From Salaquimonas sp. (GTDB taxonomy: Bacteria; Pseudomonadota; Alphaproteobacteria; Rhizobiales; Rhizobiaceae), in assembly GCA_024639745.1 (NCBI GenBank), contig JAHEHW010000097.1, positions 1 through 6,700 on the forward strand: 6,700 bases of DNA, read 5' to 3'. A program made the translations under genes and the position numbers. Position 1 is the first letter of the stretch. Every line of letters starts with the position of its first letter. Of the stretch, positions 1 through 6,297 are shown piece after piece. Under the pieces are notes generated by a model, which did not search any database, was not told where the DNA came from, and worked only from the letters and a program-made list of their open reading frames with translations.

Positions 1-1786
1 GGCTTGTTCTCAGCTGGTCGATGAGATTGGTGAATTCAATCGACATGAGAATGGGAAAGCCGGTTATCAGAATCTTATTTGAAAGATCCGTACCTGCCAG
101 GGCTTCCCGCACTTTGGCGACCTCCGCCCGAACTTCAGTGACCGGCATATTCGATGACAATCTCACGCTGACAAGTGCCGCCGAATTGTCCTTTGAAACG
201 AAATCCGTACGCGCGTTCACCGGTGCATCCACGGCGAGTCGATTAACCTCGTCTATCGCCTGCTTCGTATCGAGTCGTTCAAGCACCTGATTGGCCGAAA
301 AAATCAGGTCCCGGTCGAAGTGAGTAGCCAGGGCATCTTCCACGGTTTTCAGCCGTTCCCGGTTCTCCCGATCGGCAAACTCGCCCGGATTGGCAAATGG
401 AACCGACACCAGCATCAGCGCGCGGCCCCCGGTCACCTGGTTTGCCAATTCTTCGCCATAACGGACATCGGAATCCCGCGGCAGGTAATCGGTCAAACGA
501 TATTCGGCCTTTACCAAGGTCTGAATACCCCCAAATAGGGTGACCAGCGCAATGCCTGTCAATGCGATAGAGACGGGGTGGCGGATGGGCAATTTACGCG
601 CCAACCGGCCGATTCCCTGCAACATCGGAACGCTTGATGACTTTGGCCTGATCAATCCGAGCCGGATCGACCAGTAGATCGCGAGCGGCAGACCGACGAT
701 CACGGCAATGAAAGCGAGCGAGACAACTCCGGCTCCCAGCCATGCGAATTGGCTCAAGGCTTCGCTTTCGGCATAGGCAAAGGAAAGAAATGCCAAAGCA
801 GTCGTTATCGAGGTCAGCGATGACGCCGGACCGACTTTGAAGATTGCCTCTTTCAGATTGGCTTCCGGCTCAGGGTTCTCCGCAGTCAGCGTCTGCCATC
901 GGAAATAGAGAAAAATCCCGTCCGCGAAAGCCAGGATCAGGGCAAGCGTCGGCAGCACTGTGGTCAGATAGTTGATCGCAATATCGGAAATCGCGAAAAG
1001 CCCGAACGACCATAGCGCGGTCAATGCCGGCGGAATGGCACAGAGAAAAGCTGCCATTAAACTGCGAAAAATCGCGAATGCGATACCGGTGCCCAGCAGC
1101 AGCCCGAAAACCGTCAGGGTCATCTGATCATTGATCAGCGCCGTCATGATACTGGCGCCAACCGGCGTCAGCCCGGTAAATGACAGTTTGAAATCCTCCG
1201 GCGCAAATTCCTGCGCCGCTGAGCGAAGCCGCTTATAGGTCACGAAACTCTTGCCGTCGTCCTCCTGAACGCTCACATCGAGCGAAACCACCATTACCGC
1301 CACCTTGTCTTCGACGGAAAAAAGGCTGGCCGCTCGCGGATACTTGGCGATCAGGCTGGTGACCAGATCCCTGGCCTGCTGGTCATTTTCGAAAGTGTTC
1401 GGAAACCAGTCGCGGCTTTCGCCGGTATCAGGGTCGAAATGAGGCGTCGAGAATATTGAAACGGCCTTCGAAACACCGTCGACGAGCGAGACATCCAATT
1501 GAAGGTTGCGAAGATCTTCAAGCCCGTCCGTCGTCAAGAGCCGGTCGGACTCAACGAGAACAGTCACATCTCGTGAAAAGTTTCGGTAGGCCCCCTTCAT
1601 CGCGTAGTAATCGCGATAGGCCTGCGACTTGTCCGGCAATACGGAAAGAACGCTGCCATTGAACGAAACGCCCTGAACACTATAGCCGGCGATGGCGACC
1701 AGCGCGATCAGAAGCACCGAGAACACAACCGGGAATCTGAGCGCAACAAGACCGAGCCGCTCGAAACCAAAGCCAATACGCCACAT
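1..1786 (-). CDS. MMPL/RND-family membrane transporter, C-terminus cut by window edge
   Basis: The first 595 codons are open and the gene runs off the left edge. It is predicted to be an inner-membrane exporter of the MMPL/RND superfamily, proton-driven and usually for lipids or other hydrophobic compounds; the substrate cannot be read from the sequence. By eye, a transmembrane (TM) helix lies at about residues 16-36, a large periplasmic domain at about 40-215, and a bundle of five TM helices at about 220-372 (RSLMAAF, then YLTTVLPTLALILAFADGIF, then the SLTSITTALAFLSF helix). A seventh helix lies at about 403-424, followed by a second periplasmic domain to the edge. This repeated plan is the RND fold; the missing part should hold the last five helices. 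Asp289 in the fourth helix is at the position of the proton-relay Asp, but the usual DY pair reads DG. The ATG at 1786 is chosen because the first helix follows directly; a GGAG lies 11 nt upstream, which is rather far. Hopanoid transporter HpnN is a related alternative identity, but the N-terminus does not clearly match it. Confidence 0.88.
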   Translation of the reverse strand, partial: MWRIGFGFERLGLVALRFPVVFSVLLIALVAIAGYSVQGVSFNGSVLSVLPDKSQAYRDYYAMKGAYRNFSRDVTVLVESDRLLTTDGLEDLRNLQLDVSLVDGVSKAVSIFSTPHFDPDTGESRDWFPNTFENDQQARDLVTSLIAKYPRAASLFSVEDKVAVMVVSLDVSVQEDDGKSFVTYKRLRSAAQEFAPEDFKLSFTGLTPVGASIMTALINDQMTLTVFGLLLGTGIAFAIFRSLMAAFLCAIPPALTALWSFGLFAISDIAINYLTTVLPTLALILAFADGIFLYFRWQTLTAENPEPEANLKEAIFKVGPASSLTSITTALAFLSFAYAESEALSQFAWLGAGVVSLAFIAVIVGLPLAIYWSIRLGLIRPKSSSVPMLQGIGRLARKLPIRHPVSIALTGIALVTLFGGIQTLVKAEYRLTDYLPRDSDVRYGEELANQVTGGRALMLVSVPFANPGEFADRENRERLKTVEDALATHFDRDLIFSANQVLERLDTKQAIDEVNRLAVDAPVNARTDFVSKDNSAALVSVRLSSNMPVTEVRAEVAKVREALAGTDLSNKILITGFPILMSIEFTNLIDQLRTS

Positions 1787-1974
1787 CAGACCATATGCTC
1801 CGCAAAATTGGCAGGTGCGGGCGTTCTGATTTCATACATTCTGACGCTGAGATAGTGCGCGCAAGATATGCCCAAGGGCTCGCTTTCGATCAAAAAAACT
1901 ACCGGCAATTCGAGACCTGTCATTATTGACTTGGAGCGATGAGCGTCTTCTTTAAGCGACAAGGAATGGTGCAT
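1786..1974 (-). CDS. possible small hypothetical protein upstream of the transporter gene
   Basis: This is a 62-codon open frame starting at ATG 1974 (a TTG at 1992 would add six residues). Its stop codon overlaps the transporter start by one base (TGATG at 1788-1784), an arrangement typical of translational coupling. It lies in the divergent intergenic region, so it is not a shadow of a gene on the other strand. The predicted peptide (starting MHHSLSLKED) has no signal peptide, clear membrane helix or motif that I recognise, apart from a short hydrophobic patch LPVVFLI. No good Shine-Dalgarno sequence precedes the ATG. An open frame of this length can occur by chance in about 350 bp, so this is kept only as a candidate because of the stop/start overlap. 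Confidence 0.15.
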   Translation of the reverse strand: MHHSLSLKEDAHRSKSIMTGLELPVVFLIESEPLGISCAHYLSVRMYEIRTPAPANFAEHMV

Positions 1975-2137
1975 GGCTGAACGTTCTGGCAAATTGCTAT
2001 ATCGCTTTGCAGCGCTTCGCCAAACGTAACCACCCTTCCCTTACAGATTGATTTAGCTACCGGTTGTCTATTCAAAGCAGCCGAAAGCAACAAGCAAAAA
2101 CTTTTCAATTTGCAGGAACATAGACAGGGATGACCGG
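1787..2137. other. divergent intergenic region between the transporter gene and sfsA
   Basis: About 350 bp lie between two divergently oriented starts and should carry promoters for both. No strong sigma70-type promoter is obvious. Plus-strand candidates are TTGACT (1926-1931) with CTTTAA (1950-1955, spacer 18) and TTGATT (2048-2053) with TATTCA (2069-2074, spacer 15); both are weak. A minus-strand candidate is TATAGC (complement of 1996-2001) with a poor -35. A 13-codon plus-strand ORF (1939-1980) has a GGAG just upstream, and a possible small minus-strand gene is listed separately. The sfsA Shine-Dalgarno AGGGA is at 2126-2130. No tRNA, riboswitch, long inverted repeat or terminator was recognised. 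Confidence 0.6.
1926..1955 (+). promoter_or_regulatory. weak sigma70-like promoter candidate facing sfsA
   Basis: TTGACT at 1926-1931 matches the -35 consensus at five of six positions. The best -10 at a permitted distance is CTTTAA at 1950-1955, after an 18-bp spacer, and it is a poor match. If used, it would give a leader of about 175 nt before sfsA, including the 13-codon ORF at 1939-1980 only if transcription began further upstream. The call rests on hexamer similarity alone. Confidence 0.13.
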
Positions 2138-2872
2138 ATGGATTTTGAAACGCCCTTGATCGAAACGCGTCTTTTGCGGCGCTACAAGCGTTTCCTGGCA
2201 GATGTCGAAACCGACGACGGATCGGTTATAACGGTCCATTGCCCGAACCCGGGCGCGATGCTCGGACTGGATCAGCCGGGCTCCCGAGCCTGGATTTCGG
2301 ACAGCATGAATCCGAAGCGCAAATTGCGCCATACACTCGAACTCGTGGAAGCCGATGGCGAAATGGTCGGCATTCACACCGGAAGAACCAATAGACTTGC
2401 ACGGGAAGCCATCGAAAACGGCCTTATTGACCTGCTGCCGCCGGGTGCAGAAATCCGCGCGGAACAGCGATATGGCCAGAATAGCCGTGTCGATTTCCTG
2501 CTTGAGGCTATCGATGGCTCAAAAACCTTTGTCGAAGTGAAAAATGTACATCTGGTCCGCAATCCGGGACTGCACGAATTCCCCGACAGCGTAACAGCGC
2601 GCGGAGCGAAGCACTTGGCAGATCTTGCCGCGGAGGTTCACAACGGCCACAGCGCCGTAATGCTTTACGTCATCCAGCGCAGGGATGGAGACCAATTCAG
2701 CATTGCGGGCGATATCGATCCCGGCTACCAAGCGGCGTTCCGGACAGCACTGGACAAGGGAGTGGAAGCCTTGGCGATCAAATGCCACGTAACGACGAAA
2801 GGGATCAAACCCGTCCAGCGCGTTGACATCCTCGGCTGCGGTCCTTATCCGGCCTTGCCTCCGCCTTTTTAA
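2138..2872 (+). CDS. sfsA: SfsA family DNA/RNA nuclease-like protein
   Basis: The 244-residue protein is full length for SfsA (usually about 230-245). SfsA was named for stimulating sugar (maltose) fermentation in E. coli; the family has an N-terminal OB-like nucleic-acid-binding part and a PD-(D/E)XK nuclease-like C-terminal part. Visible family motifs are RRYKRFLADV (14-23), HCPNPGAMLGL (34-44), SRVDFLL (116-122), FVEVKNV (131-137) and EFPDSVTARGAKHL (147-160). Asp119 with Glu133-Val-Lys135 gives the expected nuclease core D...ExK, so the active site looks intact. The start is supported by AGGGA seven bases upstream and by motif spacing. It is the first gene of a plus-strand cluster, with map 17 bp downstream. 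The physiological role is uncertain even in model species; the family assignment is secure. Confidence 0.96.
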   Translation: MDFETPLIETRLLRRYKRFLADVETDDGSVITVHCPNPGAMLGLDQPGSRAWISDSMNPKRKLRHTLELVEADGEMVGIHTGRTNRLAREAIENGLIDLLPPGAEIRAEQRYGQNSRVDFLLEAIDGSKTFVEVKNVHLVRNPGLHEFPDSVTARGAKHLADLAAEVHNGHSAVMLYVIQRRDGDQFSIAGDIDPGYQAAFRTALDKGVEALAIKCHVTTKGIKPVQRVDILGCGPYPALPPPF

Positions 2873-2889
2873 AGGGTCATATACCGCTC

Positions 2890-3714
2890 ATGCAAAATTA
2901 CATTCCAGCAAGCGCAGCGCCGGTAAAAAACACTGGAACGATCAAGCTTTACGAAAAGGCGGCTTTCGAAGCGATGCACCGCGCCGGCGAGCTCACCGCG
3001 CGTTGTCTGGATGCGCTCGCCGATATCGTCAAACCGGGTGTCACTACTCAGGAAATCGACGATTTCGTTTTCGAATTCGGGCTGAAGCATGGTGCGGCAC
3101 CGGCAACGTTGAATTATCGCGGCTACACAAAATCCTGCTGCACATCGATCAATCATGTTGTCTGTCACGGTATCCCGAATGAGAAACCGCTTCGCGATGG
3201 CGACATCGTCAATATCGATGTGACACTGGTTCTCGACGGATGGCACGGCGACTCGAGCCGGATGTATCCGATCGGAAACGTGCGGCGTGCCGCCGAAAGG
3301 CTGGTGAAAGTCACCTATGAATCCCTCATGCGCGGTATCGCGGAAGTCAAACCTGGCAAGCGCACCGGCGATATCGGCGCAGCGATACAGGAATATGCGG
3401 AAGCCGAACGCTGTTCGGTCGTTCGGGATTTCTGTGGCCACGGCGTCGGGCTATTGTTTCATGATGCGCCGAACATCCTCCATTTCGGCCGGCGCGGAGA
3501 AGGCATCGAATTGCGGCCCGGCATGATTTTCACCATTGAACCGATGATCAATCTGGGGCGGCCTTCGGTGAAAATCCTCAATGACGGCTGGACCGCCGTC
3601 ACCCGTGATCGCTCGCTTTCGGCACAATTCGAACACACCGTCGGGGTCACCGAAGACGGTTGCGAGATTTTTACTCTTTCGCCCGCTGGCTATACTGTGT
3701 CACCATATATTTGA
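2890..3714 (+). CDS. map: type I methionine aminopeptidase
   Basis: This cytosolic metalloenzyme removes the initiator methionine from new proteins whose second residue is small; it is usually essential. The 274-residue protein has the pita-bread fold signatures. The five metal ligands are all present: Asp110 (in VNIDV), Asp121 (in WHGDSSRM), His184 (in FCGHGVG), Glu217 (in FTIEPM) and Glu248 (in QFEHT), corresponding to E. coli D97, D108, H171, E204 and E235. His93 (VCHGIP) and His191 match the substrate-contacting histidines H79 and H178. About 13 extra N-terminal residues ([16 protein letters not shown]...) resemble the extension of rhizobial enzymes and support the ATG at 2890, although the nearest purine-rich stretch (AAAGGG, 2871-2876) is 13 nt away. 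It lies 17 bp after sfsA and 28 bp before the radC-family gene, consistent with co-transcription. Confidence 0.98.
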   Translation: MQNYIPASAAPVKNTGTIKLYEKAAFEAMHRAGELTARCLDALADIVKPGVTTQEIDDFVFEFGLKHGAAPATLNYRGYTKSCCTSINHVVCHGIPNEKPLRDGDIVNIDVTLVLDGWHGDSSRMYPIGNVRRAAERLVKVTYESLMRGIAEVKPGKRTGDIGAAIQEYAEAERCSVVRDFCGHGVGLLFHDAPNILHFGRRGEGIELRPGMIFTIEPMINLGRPSVKILNDGWTAVTRDRSLSAQFEHTVGVTEDGCEIFTLSPAGYTVSPYI

Positions 3715-3742
3715 CTCGGACGCCTTAGACATATGGGTAGGT

Positions 3743-4663
3743 ATGTCTGACAAGGGTGTGGGGCCTGGGCTTGACGCCTCGGGCCTACATGAATTTTCAC
3801 AGCGAAAGCTGGAAATCAAACCTCATTATCACGGCCACCGCGAGCGGTTGCGAGATCGTTTCCGCGAAAGGGGAAGCGCTGCGCCGGCAGAGTACGAGCC
3901 GCTGGAAATGCTGCTGTTCCGCTCGATCCGCCAGGGCGATACCAAATCCTTGGCAAAAGCGCTGATCACAGAGTTTGGCTCGCTGGCCGATGTGCTTGCC
4001 GCGCTCGCACGCCGGCTTACGGAGGTCAAGGGCGTTGGCGACCCCATCGCAACCGATCTGAAGCTCGTTTTCGAAGCCGGGCTTACGCTTGCAAGCGGCA
4101 ATATCAAATCACGCACCTTGTTCGACGCCTGGAGTAAGGTCCTCGAATATTGTCGCGCTTCGATGGCGTTCGAGGAGAGGGAAATTTTCCGTGTTCTATT
4201 TCTCGACAAGAAGAACCAGCTGATTGGGGACGAGATCCAGCAGACCGGAACCGTCGACCATACGCTGGTCTACCCGCGCGAGGTTGCCAAACGCGCTCTA
4301 GAATTATCCGCTACCACAATCATATTGGTGAATAATTATCCCTCGGGCGACCCGACGGCGTCCCGCGCCGATATTACCATGTCACGCTCGATCATTGACG
4401 TGTTGAAGCCGCTGAACATAACAGTACACGATCACATCATTATCGGCCGTGACGCACACGCAAGCCTCAAGGGATTGCAACTGATTGAGGATCATTACAC
4501 CTTGGCGAAATCGGGAAAAATGCGCAAGAAAAGCGAGCTTCCGCAGAAGACCTGCCCGGTCTGCAAGCGCCCCTTCGCATGGCGCAGGAAATGGGCAGAC
4601 GACTGGGAAAACGTCATCCATTGTTCGGAAAGATGCCGGCGAAGCGCAAAGCTTGGCGTTTAG
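3743..4663 (+). CDS. radC: RadC-family protein with degenerate JAB motif, fused to DUF2256
   Basis: The protein has 306 residues. Residues about 27-115 match the RadC N-terminal region, with [17 protein letters not shown] and a helix-hairpin-helix ([17 protein letters not shown]). Residues about 125-248 form the RadC JAB/MPN domain ([43 protein letters not shown]). Canonical RadC carries HNHPSGDPTPSxxD; here it is [14 protein letters not shown], so the two metal-binding histidines are Asn197 and Tyr199, while Asp210 and the EEREIF acidic stretch remain. Residues 260-301 are a DUF2256 module with Cys271, Cys274, Cys294 and Cys298 (CPVC...CSERC), likely binding zinc; RadC normally ends near residue 248. 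The ATG at 3743 is preferred over an upstream ATG (3581) that lies inside map; GGG at 3735-3737 is a weak ribosome site. RadC was linked to DNA repair historically, but its function is unsettled; with the histidines lost, metal-dependent hydrolysis is unlikely. Confidence 0.9.
   Translation: MSDKGVGPGLDASGLHEFSQRKLEIKPHYHGHRERLRDRFRERGSAAPAEYEPLEMLLFRSIRQGDTKSLAKALITEFGSLADVLAALARRLTEVKGVGDPIATDLKLVFEAGLTLASGNIKSRTLFDAWSKVLEYCRASMAFEEREIFRVLFLDKKNQLIGDEIQQTGTVDHTLVYPREVAKRALELSATTIILVNNYPSGDPTASRADITMSRSIIDVLKPLNITVHDHIIIGRDAHASLKGLQLIEDHYTLAKSGKMRKKSELPQKTCPVCKRPFAWRRKWADDWENVIHCSERCRRSAKLGV
4520..4663 (+). other. DUF2256 module with its own in-frame ATG inside the radC-family gene
   Basis: From the ATG at 4520 the reading frame encodes 47 residues, the usual size of free-standing DUF2256 proteins. 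It begins [15 protein letters not shown], contains [12 protein letters not shown] and ends with [10 protein letters not shown]; the four cysteines (spacing C-x2-C-x19-C-x3-C) suggest a small zinc-binding fold. A GGGA at 4513-4516 lies just upstream, a little close for a ribosome site. The module may be made only as the tail of the RadC fusion, also by internal initiation, or be an independent gene if the fusion results from a sequence error. DUF2256 has no assigned biochemical function; I recall it near photolyase/cryptochrome genes, but none is visible here. Confidence 0.72.
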
Positions 4664-4672
4664 TTTTAAACA

Positions 4673-4682
4673 CCTGATCAGG
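4673..4682. repeat. 10-bp palindrome at the convergent gene junction
   Basis: CCTGATCAGG is a perfect palindrome that includes the stop codon of the minus-strand fusion gene. On the minus strand it follows a GC-rich stretch and precedes TGTTTAAAAC, so it might contribute to a weak terminator between the convergent transcripts. The hairpin would be only three base pairs with a GATC loop and there is no proper T-run, so a terminator is not claimed. Confidence 0.2.
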
Positions 4683-6297
4683 CCCCGGTGACGGGCTCCT
4701 TTCGGGCGCGGTAGGCTTCAAGCGCGTCCGGCGTATCAAGATCGAGCGATGCGGCGAAACCCAGCTCGATTTCAACGATGCGATCGGCATATTCGCCCAA
4801 TAAATGCCTTGCTCCGGTATCGCCGGAAATCCCACACAGGGCATCGAAATAGGATTTCGGCCACAACACCGGATTGCCACGTTTGCCATTGTTCGTGGCA
4901 ACCAGAATAGACCCGGCAGGCGCTTCTTTGGCGGCATCGATAAAATGATCGATCATTTCAGAAGTGATGCCTGGCATATCCCCCAGCAGGATGAGCGCAT
5001 GAGTGCAATCTGGCTTTAGCGCCCTGATCCCGGCTGCCAAGCTTGTGGAGAGCCCATCGGCAAAGTTGGGGTTGTGTGCGAAAATAACAGAATGCGGCTG
5101 AAGCGCCGCCGCGATATCCTCTCGCTGATGCCCCGTCACGACCACAACGCGCTCGCAGGCTGAACCTGCCGCCGCATCGACCACTTGGCGCACGACCGGA
5201 ACGCCTGCGACCGGGATAGTAAGCTTGTTGAGATCGCCCATCCTTCGGGATTGTCCTGCAGCGAGCACGACGGCGGATACAAGCGGCCCGTTTCTCCTGA
5301 CCGTCTCGCGCGGCTGAGGGCGAGAGCCGATCTCCATCAAAAGCCCGCCGACCCCCATGCCGGCGATCTCTTCGCCCGAGACATCGATATCTGCCATCAG
5401 GCGATTCAAAATGAAATCGAAGCCATTTTCCGCTGGCGAACGGGCACAGCCGGGAGCGCCCAGCACCGGCTTTCCATCTAGTTCGGCAAGCAAGAGCAGA
5501 TTGCCCGGATCGACTGGCATCCCGAAACGGATCAACTCCCCCCCTGCCCGCTCGATCGCCTGGGGGATGACATCGCGCCGGTCGCTGATCGCCGACGCCC
5601 CGAACAGAACGATCATTTCGCAATGCTGTATCTGTCGCTTCAGCTCGGGAACCACCGCTTCGGTTGCATGGTCGACAACCACTTCCTCAGTCAATTCCGA
5701 TCCGCTTGCGGCCAGCCGTTTCTCGAGCATTGAATGGGTCTTGCGGATGATTGATTCCTTGAGATGTGGAAGTCTGGTCGAAATAACACCCACCGGCCGG
5801 GCACGAAACTCACGCACGCCCAATGCCTCACCAGTCGCCGCCGCCTTTTCCGCTGCAATAAGAGAAGCTTCAGCGACCATGTAAGGAATAATCTTTACCG
5901 TGCCGACCATCCGGCCGGCATTGACCGGAATCTTCGTATCGACCGTGGCAAGCGTGATTCCAGGGTCCACATGATTGATCGCATCAATGATCACTCGCGA
6001 AGCCTGAAAAAGGCCATCCGCTTCAGCATAGAGGTTTACCCGCCCTGTGCCGGCAGTGTCGATCCGTACATTAGCCATCCTTAGCGCACGGGCAAGGCGC
6101 TCCGCTGCGCGGTTTTCATCGATGTCGCCGGCTTCGGGTATAGCAACAACAAGCGCCTCCATACCGGTTTGCCGGATCGCCTGAAGGTCCCCGCCGGATA
6201 GCCGCTGACCCTTTTTGATCGATACTCCGCCATGCTTTAGCGAATGCGCCAGAATTGCGCCTTCGCATTGCTCAAGCGGAAAGGATCCGAATTTCAT
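4678..6297 (-). CDS. molybdopterin-binding domain fused to MocA-like cytidylyltransferase
   Basis: The 539-residue cytosolic protein has two parts. Residues about 1-330 resemble the molybdopterin-binding (MoeA/MogA-like) fold, with VGVISTRLPHLKESI (169-183), FGASAISDRRDVIP (232-245), and GMPVDPGNLLLL followed by PVLGAPGCARSPAENGFD (277-294). Residues about 338-535 form an NTP-transferase domain with LAAGQSRRMGDLNK (345-358), LLGDMPGI (437-444, Asp440 a likely Mg ligand), GKRGNPVLWP (471-480) and GDTGARHLL (492-500). The LAAG loop is that of CTP-using MocA; GTP-using MobA has LAGG, so the likely product is the cytosine dinucleotide cofactor of xanthine or CO dehydrogenase-type enzymes. The gene overlaps the upstream xdhC-like gene by ATGA, so translation is probably coupled; no strong ribosome site of its own is visible. 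This domain pairing is known in rhizobial-type alphaproteobacteria. Specificity is inferred from motif and neighbour. Confidence 0.92.
   Translation of the reverse strand: MKFGSFPLEQCEGAILAHSLKHGGVSIKKGQRLSGGDLQAIRQTGMEALVVAIPEAGDIDENRAAERLARALRMANVRIDTAGTGRVNLYAEADGLFQASRVIIDAINHVDPGITLATVDTKIPVNAGRMVGTVKIIPYMVAEASLIAAEKAAATGEALGVREFRARPVGVISTRLPHLKESIIRKTHSMLEKRLAASGSELTEEVVVDHATEAVVPELKRQIQHCEMIVLFGASAISDRRDVIPQAIERAGGELIRFGMPVDPGNLLLLAELDGKPVLGAPGCARSPAENGFDFILNRLMADIDVSGEEIAGMGVGGLLMEIGSRPQPRETVRRNGPLVSAVVLAAGQSRRMGDLNKLTIPVAGVPVVRQVVDAAAGSACERVVVVTGHQREDIAAALQPHSVIFAHNPNFADGLSTSLAAGIRALKPDCTHALILLGDMPGITSEMIDHFIDAAKEAPAGSILVATNNGKRGNPVLWPKSYFDALCGISGDTGARHLLGEYADRIVEIELGFAASLDLDTPDALEAYRARKEPVTGA

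Noticed and set aside
21..538. Two plus-strand frames near the left edge (89 and 72 codons)
   Set aside because: They are antisense to the transporter gene, whose 595 codons are continuously open and have a clear membrane pattern.
1923..2108. 61-codon minus-strand frame in the intergenic region
   Set aside because: It has no convincing ribosome site or motif, overlaps the other small frame, and shows no link to a neighbour; chance is the simplest explanation.
2869..3441. 190-codon open frame on the minus strand
   Set aside because: It lies antisense to map, which has all its catalytic residues; the frame has no recognisable motif and is a shadow of the real gene.
3581..3742. Upstream extension of the radC-family frame by 54 codons (ATG at 3581)
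   Set aside because: The extra residues come almost entirely from the 3' end of map read in another frame and do not look like RadC; the ATG at 3743 gives a sensible N-terminus.
4958..5623. 221-codon Arg-rich minus-strand frame
   Set aside because: It is another frame of the same strand within the molybdopterin/MocA-like fusion gene, is rich in Arg and low in hydrophobic pattern, and has no family match.
5357..5884. 175-codon plus-strand frame
   Set aside because: It is antisense to the fusion gene, Ser/Arg-rich, and has no motif; a shadow ORF.
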